Shown piece after piece: positions 27,850 to 36,751 of a stretch of 64,000 nucleotides of DNA. The stretch comes from Leisingera sp. ANG-M1 (GTDB lineage: Bacteria > Pseudomonadota > Alphaproteobacteria > Rhodobacterales > Rhodobacteraceae), in contig NZ_JWLC01000010.1 in the NCBI RefSeq assembly GCF_000813745.1, positions 126,522-190,521 on the forward strand, given 5' to 3'. The notes below the pieces were generated by a model. That model was not told the DNA's origin. It ran no database searches and saw nothing but the letters and a program-made list of their open reading frames with translations. Made by a program: the position numbers and the translations under genes. Within the stretch, counting starts at the first letter, position 1. Each line of letters begins with the position of its first letter.

Positions 27850-28019
27850 GTGCTCGCTCCGTTAAGGGGGGAAATCGCTGGCGGGAGTGATAGCGGATGG
27901 GCGGCGGCGGGGCAATTCAAAGGTTACCTTGCCGAGCGCCGCTGTGTGCCTGGCTTGGCAGGCCTTTCAGCGGGCGCTAGGGTTCGGAAACGAGCCGACT
28001 GGAATTGAAAGGAATAAAT

Positions 28020-28541
28020 TTGAGATCCTTGGCCGCTATGTGCGCATTCCTGGCTTGCTTATCGCTGTCTTCCTTCGCCAGCGCGCTGGAGATTAAGAGC
28101 CAAACGGTTATCAAGGGGTGGTCTGTTATTGAAGCAAAGACAGACCGGGATGGCCTTTCCTGCCAGGCACTCCGCTGCGATCAGCCGGATTGCAATTCCC
28201 GGGAAGCGTCTGTGTCTCTGTTGCTTTGGGGGTCGAAGTACCGCAACGCAATAACGCCGATGGTTGGTCTTGGGTCAGATCTTCCCAGAAGGTTTCCTGC
28301 CCAGCTTAGTGTCGGGGGTAAGGCGTTTGCTTTTAGTCAAAACAAGAAACCTGGCCCACACCGTTTGCTGCCCAAACGGAAAACTGATGATGCTAAAATC
28401 ATAAGGGCAATGTTGACAGCCTTGTCCCGCGATCCGCAGGCAAATGCCCATGTGACATCCTCGCTTGGGGAGCAAAAAATTAGTCTGGACGGGCTTCCGG
28501 AAGTGCTGGCTTACTTTGAAGAACATTGCTGGATCAACTAG
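28020..28541 (+). CDS. Secreted cysteine-containing protein Y, unknown; paralogue of 25648-26178
   Basis: A 173-residue protein with a signal peptide (MRSLAAMCAFLACLSLSSFASA in part: LAAMCAFLACLSL). It shares with protein X the order IKGWSVIEAKTDRDGLSCQALRCD, LLLWGSKYRNAITPM, and KISLDGLPEVLAYFEEHC. TTG at 28020 is chosen because AAAGGA lies six bases upstream and it gives a signal peptide like that of X; an upstream TTG at 28005 overlaps that ribosome site, and ATG at 28038 is another option. It is divergent from ettA, so the two paralogues flank ettA. No known family was recognised. Confidence 0.72.
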   Translation: MRSLAAMCAFLACLSLSSFASALEIKSQTVIKGWSVIEAKTDRDGLSCQALRCDQPDCNSREASVSLLLWGSKYRNAITPMVGLGSDLPRRFPAQLSVGGKAFAFSQNKKPGPHRLLPKRKTDDAKIIRAMLTALSRDPQANAHVTSSLGEQKISLDGLPEVLAYFEEHCWIN

Positions 28542-28612
28542 ACAGTCCGCTAGGGCTGCACTGAATGAGGCTAAAGAGCTTGTGGTAGGCAAGACGCTGT
28601 AATTCAAACCGT

Positions 28613-28682
28613 CCCGTGCGCAGCACGGGCAGCGCCCGACCTCCCCCACGGGAGGGCGCTACGCACCCGCCCGAGGCCGGGC
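28613..28682. repeat. Cloverleaf-like palindromic element B
   Basis: A first hairpin (CCCGTGC-GCA-GCACGGG, 28613-28629) is followed by an outer stem: GCCCG (28634-28638) with CGGGC (28678-28682), an A:C mismatch, and CCTC (28640-28643) with GAGG (28673-28676). Inside are a competing hairpin (CCTCCC with GGGAGG) and GCG-CTA-CGC. It stands 3' of secreted protein Y. Sequence is clearly related to element C. Confidence 0.65.
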
Positions 28683-28740
28683 ACGGCCCTCTGTTGCGTG
28701 AAGGCGCCGCTCAACATGTGATTGATCTCGCCCGCAAATT

Positions 28741-29364
28741 ATGCGCATCAAGGCCTTCATGGTTTGTAAGCTGCCGCATATCCGTCCGGGGCAGAGCGTC
28801 GGGCTGCTGGGAGGATCTTTTGATCCGCCGCACCGGGGCCATGCGGCGATTGCGCAGGGAGCGCTCACGGCCTTTGGGCTGGATCACCTGGTGCTGCTGG
28901 TGTCGCCAGGCAATCCGCTGAAAGTCCGCCAGCCGGCTCCGCTGAGGCGGCGGATTGAGGCCTGCGAAAAACTGATCCGGCATCCGCGCATCCATATCAG
29001 CGGCATCGAGGCAGATCTTGGCACCCGCTACACCGCCCAAACCCTGCGCCATCTGCGCCGCCGCCATCCTGGCGTGCGTTTTGTCTGGCTGATGGGGGCG
29101 GATAATCTCACCCATTTCCACCGCTGGAAGGACTGGCGGCAGATCCTCGACACGGTGCCGGTGGGCGTATTGGCGCGCCCGAATGACCGCATCTCGGCGC
29201 GGTTTTCGCCTGCAGCAACGATCTACCGTCACGCCATGCTGAAGGGCTGCGAAAGCCATCTACTGGCACAGTCCGAAAGCCCAGCTTGGTGCTTCGTCAA
29301 CGTGCCGATGGTGGATGCGAGCTCAACCGAGATCCGCGCCCGCGGCGAGTGGTCAGCGGCGTAA
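28741..29364 (+). CDS. nadD: NadD, nicotinate-nucleotide adenylyltransferase
   Basis: A 207-residue nucleotidyltransferase that makes nicotinate adenine dinucleotide from nicotinate mononucleotide and ATP, the step before NadE. The motif [19 protein letters not shown] is the HxGH-type ATP site, [19 protein letters not shown] is the substrate segment, and the C-terminal ISSTEIR-type motif appears as [12 protein letters not shown]. Two starts are possible, ATG 28741 and ATG 28759; neither has a strong ribosome site. It overlaps the convergent EamA gene by 12 bases at its 3' end. Confidence 0.94.
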   Translation: MRIKAFMVCKLPHIRPGQSVGLLGGSFDPPHRGHAAIAQGALTAFGLDHLVLLVSPGNPLKVRQPAPLRRRIEACEKLIRHPRIHISGIEADLGTRYTAQTLRHLRRRHPGVRFVWLMGADNLTHFHRWKDWRQILDTVPVGVLARPNDRISARFSPAATIYRHAMLKGCESHLLAQSESPAWCFVNVPMVDASSTEIRARGEWSAA

Positions 29365-30180
29365 AGCCGCCGAGGCCAGCCCCGCCGACAGGACCACCGT
29401 CAGCCCGGCCCAGGTCCACAGGTCGGGCAGGTCGCTGAACACCGCCCAGCCCAGGCCCACCGCGGCCACCAGCTGGAAATAGACCATCGGCGCCAGCTTC
29501 ACCGCCTGCACGCGGGCATAGGCAAACAGCAGCAAGAGATTGCCGGTCATCGAAAATGCCGCACTCCCCACCGTCAGCGCCGCGGTTGACGGCGTGAACT
29601 CGGGCAGGCTGGAAAGGCCCAACGGCAGCATCAGCACCGCGCTCAGCAGCAGCTGGGTCAGGCTCAGTTCCAGCGGCGAGCCCACATGCGCCAGCCAGCG
29701 CGAACTGGTCAGGAAACAGCCGTAGAAACAGCCGGCCAGCAGTGCCCACATGAGGTTGACGGAGCCGCCCAGCCCGGGCCGCACCACGATCAGCACGCCG
29801 AGGAATCCCAGCGCCATCAGCAGGCTGCGCAACAGCGTTGCCTGTTCGCGCAGCAGCAGCACCGACAGAACGTAGCTGACAATGGGGCCGATGAAGAAGG
29901 CGGCAAAGACATTGGCCAGCGGCTCGGTCTGCAGCGCGAACTGGATCGAGAAGATGCCGCCGGTCAGCAGCCCGGCGCGCAGCCACAGCCGCGGGTCGCG
30001 CAGCAGTGTATAGGCCCGGCGCGGCACAAAGGGCAGGATCAGCAGGGTGCCGATAGCAAACCGCGACCAGGCAACAAAGGCCGGTGCCGCCAGCCCGCCG
30101 CCGGTCAGCAGCTTGCCGCAAAGATCGCCTGCGGGGATCATCGACATCGCCGCGAACATCAAAAGAACTGCCTGTAACAT
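29353..30180 (-). CDS. EamA/DMT-family transporter
   Basis: A 275-residue protein with ten predicted membrane helices arranged as two EamA repeats (for example [42 protein letters not shown], and the second-half counterpart [19 protein letters not shown]). The family exports or imports small metabolites; the substrate is unknown. ATG 30180 is chosen because the family helix 1 begins here; the frame is open much further upstream through dacB antisense sequence. It is divergent from dacB. Confidence 0.9.
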   Translation of the reverse strand: MLQAVLLMFAAMSMIPAGDLCGKLLTGGGLAAPAFVAWSRFAIGTLLILPFVPRRAYTLLRDPRLWLRAGLLTGGIFSIQFALQTEPLANVFAAFFIGPIVSYVLSVLLLREQATLLRSLLMALGFLGVLIVVRPGLGGSVNLMWALLAGCFYGCFLTSSRWLAHVGSPLELSLTQLLLSAVLMLPLGLSSLPEFTPSTAALTVGSAAFSMTGNLLLLFAYARVQAVKLAPMVYFQLVAAVGLGWAVFSDLPDLWTWAGLTVVLSAGLASAALRR

Positions 30181-30303
30181 GGGCGCCAGCGGTAGCAGGA
30201 GATCCGCCGGGGCAAAACCCCGGATCTTCAACCGTCCGGTCCAAAGGCGGATTACCGGGAAACGGGGATTGAAGCCGCCGAAGTCCTGCGCCAAAAAGAA
30301 CCT

Positions 30304-31791
30304 ATGACTTCGCGCCGGATGTTCCTCCTCTCCGGGCTTGCCGCATTGGCGGGCTCTTCTGCTTTGGCCAATGCTCCGGCCGTTTCCCTGCGCCCGGTGG
30401 CCCGCCGCGTCAGTTCGCTGGCCGCGGGCTCGGACGGGCTGAAAGCGCTGCTGGCACGGGCCAAGCTGACCGGCCACGCGGTCTGCGCGGTGGCGGATGT
30501 GAAGACCGGCCAGGTGCTGGAATCCTCTGGCGGGGCAGAGGCTTTGCCGCCCGCCAGCGTCGCCAAGGCGCTGACCGCGCTTTATGCGCTGGATGTGCTG
30601 GGGGCGGATCACCGGTTTGAGACCCGCATCCTGGCCACCGGCGGCGTGGCTGGCGGTGTGGTCAAGGGCGACCTGATCCTGGCCGGCGGCGGCGATCCAA
30701 TGCTGAACACCGACCATCTGGCGCTGCTGGCCAAGGCGCTGAAGACCGCCGGCGTGCGCGAAGTGCGTGGGCGGTTCCTGGTCTGGGAGGGCGCGCTGCC
30801 TGCAATCAGGACAATTGATCCGGGCCAGCCCGACCACGTCGGTTACTCCCCGGCAGTCAGCGGCATTGCGCTTAATTTCAACCGGGTGCATTTCGAATGG
30901 AAGCGCGCCTCCAGCGGCGGCTGGGCCATCACCATGGATGCGCGCACCGAGAAGTACCGCCCCGAAGTCGCCACAGCCCGGATGAAGATCGAATCCCGCG
31001 CGGTGCCGGTCTACACCTACGCGGATAGGGGCGGGGTGGATCAGTGGACCGTGGCCAGCAAGGCGCTGGGCAAAGGCGGCGCGCGCTGGCTGCCGGTGCG
31101 CAATCCAGGCGCATATGCGGGGGATGTGTTCCGCACCCTGGCACGCTCCAATGGTATTGCCTTGCCAAAAGCGCGCACCGCTAAATCGCTGCCCGAGGCA
31201 CAGCTGCTGGCGCAGCACCACAGCCCGCCGATGGATGTGATGCTGAAGGCGATGCTGAAATATTCCAACAACCTGATGGCTGAAATGATCGGCATGGCGG
31301 CTACTGCCCGCCGCGCCGGACGGCCAGCTTCATTGAAAGCTTCGGCGGCAGAGATGAGCCGCTGGGCGGCCGGGACATATGGCATGTCCGGCACAAAACT
31401 GGTGGACCACTCGGGCCTTGGCGATGCCTCGCGGATGACACCTGGCGACCTGACCGGGGCTCTGGTGGCGGCCTACAAGGCCGGCCATCTGAAACCGCTG
31501 CTGAAACGCTTCCCGATGCGCGACGCCAAAGGCCGCATTCTCAAGGGCCACCCGATCCAGGTTGCGGCCAAGACCGGCACGCTGAACTTCGTCTCCGGCC
31601 TCGGCGGCTTCATGACCGCGGCCGACGGCACCGAGCTGGCCTTTGCCATTTTTACCGCCGACCAGAAGGCCCGCGCCCGCATTCCGCGTGCCCAGCGGGA
31701 GCGCCCGCAAGGCGCCCGAAGCTGGAACCGCCGCGCCAAGCAGCTGCAGCAGCAGCTGATCGAACGATGGGGCGCTGTTTACGGCAGCTGA
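30304..31791 (+). CDS. dacB: DacB, D-alanyl-D-alanine carboxypeptidase/endopeptidase (PBP4, S13)
   Basis: A 495-residue class C penicillin-binding protein with a Tat-type leader (TSRRMFLLSGLAALAG). The three active-site motifs are present: SVAK in PPASVAKALTALYAL (SxxK, about residue 80), SNN in YSNNLMAEMIG (SxN, about 320) and KTG in AAKTGTLNFVSGL (about 422). It trims or cuts peptidoglycan peptides in the periplasm. Tat export of a PBP4 is less common than Sec export. Its last 13 bases overlap the convergent HxlR gene. Confidence 0.94.
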   Translation: MTSRRMFLLSGLAALAGSSALANAPAVSLRPVARRVSSLAAGSDGLKALLARAKLTGHAVCAVADVKTGQVLESSGGAEALPPASVAKALTALYALDVLGADHRFETRILATGGVAGGVVKGDLILAGGGDPMLNTDHLALLAKALKTAGVREVRGRFLVWEGALPAIRTIDPGQPDHVGYSPAVSGIALNFNRVHFEWKRASSGGWAITMDARTEKYRPEVATARMKIESRAVPVYTYADRGGVDQWTVASKALGKGGARWLPVRNPGAYAGDVFRTLARSNGIALPKARTAKSLPEAQLLAQHHSPPMDVMLKAMLKYSNNLMAEMIGMAATARRAGRPASLKASAAEMSRWAAGTYGMSGTKLVDHSGLGDASRMTPGDLTGALVAAYKAGHLKPLLKRFPMRDAKGRILKGHPIQVAAKTGTLNFVSGLGGFMTAADGTELAFAIFTADQKARARIPRAQRERPQGARSWNRRAKQLQQQLIERWGAVYGS

Positions 31792-32162
31792 CCGGCCTCT
31801 GCCACCGTTTTACCGGTCTGCGGATCATACAGCCCGCCGCCCAGATGCACGTGCCCCCAGCCCATGATCTGCAGCAGGACCGGCTCCAGGCTGCGGCCCT
31901 GGTCCGTCAGCGTATACCGGTAGCGGACCGGGCGGTCCTGATAAGCCTCCTTTGTGATCAGCCCCAGGCCCATCAGCCGTTTCAGCCGCTCTGACAGCAG
32001 GTTGGCGGCGATGTGCTCTTCGCTGGCCTGCAGCTCCTGAAAGGTATGCTTGCCATGCCACATCAGATCGCGCACCACCAGCAGGGTCCATTTGTCCCCC
32101 AGAACGTCCAGCGTGCGGGCAATCGAACAGCGTGAGCGGAAGGCGGTTTGCGGCTGGGTCAT
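31779..32162 (-). CDS. HxlR-family transcriptional regulator
   Basis: A 127-residue winged-helix regulator: CSIARTLDVLGDKWTLLVVRDLMWHGKHTFQELQ, then NLLSERLKRLMGLGLITKEAYQDRPVRYRYTLTDQGRSLEPVL, the standard HxlR pattern. The N-terminal cysteine (residue 12) is the one that senses electrophiles in redox-type members. It is divergent from a cysteine-synthase-like gene across 113 bases that contain a 51-bp inverted repeat, its probable operator. Confidence 0.94.
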   Translation of the reverse strand: MTQPQTAFRSRCSIARTLDVLGDKWTLLVVRDLMWHGKHTFQELQASEEHIAANLLSERLKRLMGLGLITKEAYQDRPVRYRYTLTDQGRSLEPVLLQIMGWGHVHLGGGLYDPQTGKTVAEAGQLP

Positions 32163-32200
32163 GCGGGGCTCCAGGGAAATTCATCCCAGCCAGAATAAGA

Positions 32201-32251
32201 CACTTTCAAAATGAAAGCCACTCATGCAGAGTGACTTGCAATTTGAAAGTG
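32201..32251. promoter_or_regulatory. 51-bp inverted repeat, probable HxlR operator
   Basis: Two 23-base arms (32201-32223 and 32229-32251) around ATGCA are near-perfect inverted repeats with about four mismatches. The left arm itself contains CTTTCA-AAA-TGAAAG, a 15-base dyad. The whole repeat ends 24 bases before the ATG of the cysteine-synthase-like gene and lies 38 bases from the HxlR start, so a dimer pair bound here could repress both genes. Confidence 0.72.
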
Positions 32252-32275
32252 AGTCGTGTGCACAGGAGACGCCGC

Positions 32276-33187
32276 ATGGAAGCAATTGGAAACACACCAC
32301 TGGTAAGGCTCAGCTGCCTGGCCGGGCCGGACAGCGCCGAGGTTTGGGTAAAGTGGGAAGGCGCCAACCCCACTGGCAGTATGAAGGACCGCATGGCGCT
32401 GTCGATGATCGAAGGGGCGGAACGCCGCGGCGATTTGCAACCCGGCGGGCGGGTGGTCGAATATACCGGCGGCAGCACCGGCAGTTCCCTGGCGATGGTA
32501 TGCGCGGCGCGCGGCTACCAGGCGCATTTCGTTTCCTCAAACGCGTTTTCCGAGGAAAAGCTGCAGACCATGCGGGCCTATGGGGCAAAGGTGGAGGTCA
32601 TTCACGCCGAAGGCGGCATCCTGACCGCCAGCGTCATTGACCGCACCATTGCCCGCGCCAAGCAGCTGGCGGCGGAACCCGGCGTGTTCTGGACCGATCA
32701 GGTCAACAACATGGACAACAAGCGCGGCTACCACGGCATGGCCCGGGAGATCCTGGCGCAACTGGACGGTCCGGTGGATGAGTTTGTGATGGCCGCGGGC
32801 GGCGGCGGCTGCATTTCGGGCAATGCCGAAATTCTGAAGCAGCACAACCCGGATACCCGCATCACCGCCATCGAGCCTTACAACGTGCGCAACCTTTCCG
32901 GCGGTGATACCAGCGGCACCCACCAGCTGGAGGGTATCGGCCTGTCTTTCCTGCCAAAGATCCTGCGCCGCGATCTGATTGATGATGTGGTGCCGGTCCG
33001 CGACGAGGACGCTTTCGCCGCCGCCCGCATGCTGGCGCAGCAGGAGGGGCTCTTGGGCGGCATCACTTCGGGCGCCAATATCTGGGCCGCATTGCAGCGG
33101 GCCCGGGAACTCGGCCCGGGCAAGCGGGTTGTGACCGTGGTGATCGACACCGGGCTGCGCTACCTGAACTGCGGGCTGCACGGCTGA
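32276..33187 (+). CDS. Cysteine-synthase-family PLP enzyme
   Basis: A 303-residue fold-type II PLP enzyme. The PLP lysine lies in GANPTGSMKDRMALSMIE, the substrate loop is YTGGSTGSSLAMVCAARGY, the phosphate-binding glycine loop is AAGGGGCISGNAEIL, and GITSGANIWAALQRA is near the C-terminus. It belongs with CysK/CysM-like proteins, but the first loop (TGGSTGSS) resembles cystathionine beta-synthase-type members, so O-acetylserine sulfhydrylation is only one possibility. AGGAGA precedes ATG 32276. Control by the divergent HxlR regulator is likely; an electrophile or sulfur-stress link is an inference. Confidence 0.9.
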   Translation: MEAIGNTPLVRLSCLAGPDSAEVWVKWEGANPTGSMKDRMALSMIEGAERRGDLQPGGRVVEYTGGSTGSSLAMVCAARGYQAHFVSSNAFSEEKLQTMRAYGAKVEVIHAEGGILTASVIDRTIARAKQLAAEPGVFWTDQVNNMDNKRGYHGMAREILAQLDGPVDEFVMAAGGGGCISGNAEILKQHNPDTRITAIEPYNVRNLSGGDTSGTHQLEGIGLSFLPKILRRDLIDDVVPVRDEDAFAAARMLAQQEGLLGGITSGANIWAALQRARELGPGKRVVTVVIDTGLRYLNCGLHG

Positions 33188-33206
33188 AGCCCGCCTGGGC
33201 GCCGTA

Positions 33207-33605
33207 TCAGCCTCCTGCGGCAAAGGCACGCGCGCGCATCAGGTCCCGGGCCAGTTCGGCCAGGATTGCCATGCTGAAGCCGCCCAGGGCCTCGCGCCGG
33301 TCCTTAGCCGCGCCCCAGGCGTTGTCGCAGCGGATATTGTCGAGAAACTCATGCCCGGCCCAGGTCAGCCCGTGCACCACCCAATTGCCGCCGGCCAGCC
33401 GCGAGAAGCGGGCAAATCCGGCGCTTTCCAGCAGCTCCAGGTGATACGCCAGTTTGCGCGCCCCGGCCTCCGGCAAGCAGCCGTCCAGCGGCAGCATCAT
33501 CGCCGCAGCCGCGGCTTGCGGCAGGGTGCAATAGCCCCCCCGCCCCGCCTCGATTTCGAGAAGGAGTTTCCGGATCTCATCAATATCCCGCTGCCACGCC
33601 GCCAT
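33207..33605 (-). CDS. DUF2513 protein
   Basis: A 132-residue protein of the DUF2513 type, seen from the N-terminal WQRDIDEIRKLLLEIEAG and the winged-helix-like middle (LAYHLELLESAGFARFSRLAGGNWVVHGLTWAGHEFLDNIRCDNAW). Related proteins occur in phages and bacteria and have no known role. ATG 33605 fits the family; GTG 33629 in the same frame is the longer alternative. It converges with the cysteine-synthase-like gene. Confidence 0.75.
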   Translation of the reverse strand: MAAWQRDIDEIRKLLLEIEAGRGGYCTLPQAAAAAMMLPLDGCLPEAGARKLAYHLELLESAGFARFSRLAGGNWVVHGLTWAGHEFLDNIRCDNAWGAAKDRREALGGFSMAILAELARDLMRARAFAAGG

Positions 33606-33746
33606 TGGCCTGAACCCTTGCACAATCACACCGCGGCGAAATGGTGCGGAACGATCCCGCGCACAAGTCCGGGTTGTGCAAGGCCGCTATGCTGTGCAGG
33701 CAAGTTCCGCTAGGTCAAGCAGCCGCGCCGGCACGCCATTTCTTCT

Positions 33747-33800
33747 GGCTCAAAATATCCCGGGGGAGGCCGTCAGGCCGGGGGCAGAGCCCCCAATCCT
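33747..33800 (+). repeat. Dispersed element with CAAAATATCCC core (copy 2)
   Basis: TTTCTTCTGGCTCAAAATATCCC is followed by hairpins GGCC-GTCA-GGCC and GGGGGC-AGA-GCCCCC (stated here as arms only). The first part matches the copy at 15706-15758. It stands between the DUF2513 and TerB-like genes. Confidence 0.5.
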
Positions 33801-33810
33801 TTCTTATCGT

Positions 33811-34233
33811 TCAGACCATATGCCGCGCGCGAGCGCCGCGCTCGATGGCGGCGGCATGCAGCCGGTCGATGTTCAGCTCGTAACGGACCTCGGCCAGGAA
33901 CTCGAGTTCGGTCTCGCCAAGGATACCGTCGGCGGCGGCCACGTCGCAGGACAGCGCATAGGCGGTCTCAAACAGCCGCTCCGGCAGATCGCCGCGGATA
34001 AGGCCGAACAGTGCGGCCAGCCCGTCTTCCTGCTCGAACAGGTCCAGCACAGTCTGCGAAATGCGGCTGACCCGGTCGATATCGTAGTCTGCAAACACCG
34101 GCAGCATGTTCACCGCCGACTGGATCTTGACCAGCTCCGAGGTGCGGATGTTCTCGTCCGAGGCCGATACCGCCACCATCAGCGCCACCAGGCAGTCCTG
34201 CGGGGTCATCGGGTGCGGGGTTTGCTCACTCAT
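33811..34233 (-). CDS. TerB-like protein
   Basis: A 140-residue all-helical protein of the TerB superfamily. The metal-binding acidic pattern is visible in two copies: [17 protein letters not shown] and [19 protein letters not shown]. TerB domains bind divalent metals; a stand-alone copy without other ter genes does not mean tellurite resistance. It is divergent from the lysyl-tRNA synthetase gene. Confidence 0.88.
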   Translation of the reverse strand: MSEQTPHPMTPQDCLVALMVAVSASDENIRTSELVKIQSAVNMLPVFADYDIDRVSRISQTVLDLFEQEDGLAALFGLIRGDLPERLFETAYALSCDVAAADGILGETELEFLAEVRYELNIDRLHAAAIERGARARHMV

Positions 34234-34469
34234 GGACGAAATCCTTATCTGCTCTCAATATTGACCCAATCAGGATAGGTATGCCCGCGCAGCACTTCAA
34301 CAACAGCCTGCGGCACCGCGGCAAATTTTGCGCAAAGCCCGCCGCAAAACCCTGCTCCGCAAGGGGTGGCATTATTGACTCATGCTGCATCGGCACAATA
34401 GAGAGGCACGTCCGGTTGCGCCCCGCGCCTCCGGTGATCCCGAAACCACAGACGCCGTTGGAGAACATT

Positions 34470-36113
34470 ATGTCTGATCTGCGCGAAGAAGCTCTCAAGA
34501 GCAAAGCCTGGCCGTTTGAAGAAGCCCGCCGGGTGCTCAAACGCTATGCCAAGGGCGCGCCGGAAAAGGGCTATGTTCTGTTTGAGACCGGCTATGGCCC
34601 CTCCGGCCTGCCGCACATCGGCACCTTTGGCGAGGTCGCCCGCACCACCATGATCAAGAAAGCCTTCGAGGTGATCTCGGACATCCCGACCAAGCTGATC
34701 TGCTTCTCGGATGACCTCGACGGCATGCGCAAGGTGCCGGGCAATGTGCCGAACCCGGAAAGCCTGCATGACCATCTACAAAAGCCGCTGACCAGCGTGC
34801 CGGATCCGTTCGGCACCCATGAAAGCTTCGGCCACCACAACAATGCCATGCTGCGCCGGTTCCTGGACACTTTCGGCTTCGAGTATGATTTCTACTCGGC
34901 CAAGGATTTCTATGAATCCGGCCAGTTCGACGAGGTTCTGAAGCGCGCCGTCGAAAAATATGACGACGTGATGGCGATCATGCTGAAATCCCTGCGGGAA
35001 GAGCGCCGCCAGACCTATTCGATCTTCCTGCCGATCCACCCGGAAACCGGCCGCGTTCTGTACGTGCCGATGAAGAAGGTCTGCGCCGAGACCTATACCA
35101 TCACGTTCGACGACGAAGACGGCAAGGAATGGACCCTGCCGGTCACCGGCGGCAACGTGAAGCTGCAGTGGAAACCGGACTTCGGCGCCCGCTGGGCAGC
35201 GCTGGGCGTGGACTTTGAAATGTACGGCAAGGACCACTCCACCAATACGCCGATCTATGACGGCATCTGCCGGGTGCTGGGCCACCGTGCGCCGGAGCAT
35301 TTCACCTATGAGCTGTTCCTGGATGCCAACGGCCAGAAGATCTCGAAAACTTCCGGCAACGGCATCTCGATCGACGAATGGCTGACCTATGCCTCGACCG
35401 AGAGCCTGGCCTACTTCATGTACCAGAAGCCCAAGACCGCCAAGCGGATGCATTTCGATGTGATCCCCAAGGCGGTGGATGAGTATCACCAGCAGCTGCG
35501 CGCCTACCATGGGCAAGACCTGAAGGCACAGCTAAACAACCCGGTCTGGCACATCCACGCAGGCGACGTGCCGCAGTCGGATATGGTGGTGCCGTTCTCG
35601 ATGCTCTTGAACCTGGCCTCCGCTTCCAGCGCCGAAGACAAAGCCACCATGTGGGGCTTCATCAACAAATATGCGCCTGACGCGACACCGGAAACCCACC
35701 CGGGCATGGATCAGGCCGCGGGCTTTGCGGTGGCCTACTTCAACGACTTCGTGAAACCGGCCAAGACCTTCCGCCTGCCCACCGATCAGGAGCGCGCGGC
35801 GCTGCAGGATCTGGCGGATGCGCTGAAGTCTTCGGACGCCGCGCTGGCGGCCATTGCCAAGAAGAACGAGATCGCAGGCAACACCGACCCGCTGCCTGAG
35901 GCCGATTTCGCAGACGAGGAATTCCTGCAGTCAGTGGTCTTTGCCATCGGCAAGATCCACGGGTTCGAGCCGCTGCGCGCCTGGTTCTCGGCGATCTACG
36001 AAGTGCTGCTGGGTGCTTCCCAAGGCCCGCGCTTCGGCGGCTTTATCGCGCTGTATGGCGTTGAAGACACCATTGCGCTGATCGAAAAGGCGCTGGCGGG
36101 CGAGCTGGCGTAA
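34470..36113 (+). CDS. lysK: Class I lysyl-tRNA synthetase
   Basis: A 547-residue class I LysRS that charges tRNA-Lys. The HIGH-type motif is [19 protein letters not shown], the KMSKS-type motif is [14 protein letters not shown] (about residue 295), and the helical C-terminal anticodon cage follows. Alphaproteobacteria and archaea use this class I form in place of the usual class II LysS. ATG 34470 gives the family N-terminus ([19 protein letters not shown]); the frame is open to 34281. A strong terminator follows. Confidence 0.96.
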   Translation: MSDLREEALKSKAWPFEEARRVLKRYAKGAPEKGYVLFETGYGPSGLPHIGTFGEVARTTMIKKAFEVISDIPTKLICFSDDLDGMRKVPGNVPNPESLHDHLQKPLTSVPDPFGTHESFGHHNNAMLRRFLDTFGFEYDFYSAKDFYESGQFDEVLKRAVEKYDDVMAIMLKSLREERRQTYSIFLPIHPETGRVLYVPMKKVCAETYTITFDDEDGKEWTLPVTGGNVKLQWKPDFGARWAALGVDFEMYGKDHSTNTPIYDGICRVLGHRAPEHFTYELFLDANGQKISKTSGNGISIDEWLTYASTESLAYFMYQKPKTAKRMHFDVIPKAVDEYHQQLRAYHGQDLKAQLNNPVWHIHAGDVPQSDMVVPFSMLLNLASASSAEDKATMWGFINKYAPDATPETHPGMDQAAGFAVAYFNDFVKPAKTFRLPTDQERAALQDLADALKSSDAALAAIAKKNEIAGNTDPLPEADFADEEFLQSVVFAIGKIHGFEPLRAWFSAIYEVLLGASQGPRFGGFIALYGVEDTIALIEKALAGELA

Positions 36114-36138
36114 GCAGGCCAAACGCTAACGGTATTTG

Positions 36139-36172
36139 TAAAAGGGAGCGCTTGCGCTCCCTTTTGTTTTTC
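36139..36172 (+). terminator. Strong terminator after lysyl-tRNA synthetase
   Basis: AAGGGAGCGC and GCGCTCCCTT form a 10-bp stem with a two-base loop, followed by TTGTTTTT. A-rich sequence before the stem means that it can also work on the minus strand. Confidence 0.92.
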
Positions 36173-36253
36173 CGCTCCAAAGCTCCCCGAAGCAAAACAT
36201 TGACCTCACCTTGCCGTGAGCTACCTGTGAGGTCTGGGTGTTGGAGGGGGCAG

Positions 36254-36655
36254 ATGCGCAAGCTGTTGCTTGCTGTCACGAGTGTTTTGGTACTGGCCCT
36301 TCCAGCCTCAGCGCAGAAGGCGCCGGTTACGGCGGTGATCGACAGTCAGATCGCCGCTTTTTTGCGGGACGATTTCGAAACCGCCTTCACCCATGCCTCC
36401 CCCTCGATCCGCCGGATTTTTGAAACGCCCGAGCGCTTCGGCCAGATGGTGCGGCAGGGCTATCCGATGGTCTGGCGCCCGGCCGAGGTGCGTTATCTCG
36501 CCTTGCGCGACGTGGCTGGCAGCCTGTGGCAGCGGGTGATGATCACTGATGCAAATGGCGCTGTGCACCTCTTGGATTACCAAATGATTAAGCTGGAAAG
36601 CGGCTGGAAAATCAACGCGGTACAGCTTCTGACAGGGCAGGGTGAGAGCACCTGA
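36254..36655 (+). CDS. Secreted DUF4864 protein
   Basis: A 133-residue protein with a signal peptide (MRKLLLAVTSVLVLALPASA). The mature part has the DUF4864 pattern: VIDSQIAAFLRDDFETAFTHASPSIRRIFETPERFGQMVRQGYPMVW and a final LDYQMIKLESGWKINAVQLL, an NTF2-like fold. Function unknown. GGAGGGGG at 36243-36250 supports ATG 36254. Confidence 0.88.
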   Translation: MRKLLLAVTSVLVLALPASAQKAPVTAVIDSQIAAFLRDDFETAFTHASPSIRRIFETPERFGQMVRQGYPMVWRPAEVRYLALRDVAGSLWQRVMITDANGAVHLLDYQMIKLESGWKINAVQLLTGQGEST

Positions 36656-36751
36656 AATGCCCCCTGCGTACGCCCCTCTCGGGCGATGTTAACGCGGCAA
36701 GTGTAGATCCTTTTCCCCGAACGCGACATGCGCAGCAGGAAAGGGTTTTCC

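Noticed and set aside
26158-28008. 616-residue plus-strand frame opposite ettA
   Set aside because: It is the antisense shadow of ettA; its composition (H, Q, V, G, D) is typical of complementary GC-rich codons, and no family is visible.
29353-31221. Long upstream extension of the EamA gene to 622 residues
   Set aside because: The added part is antisense to dacB; the ten-helix EamA protein starts at 30180.
33811-34233. Tellurite-resistance function for the TerB-like gene
   Set aside because: No terZ, terC, terD or other ter genes are near; stand-alone TerB domains are common and unrelated to tellurite.
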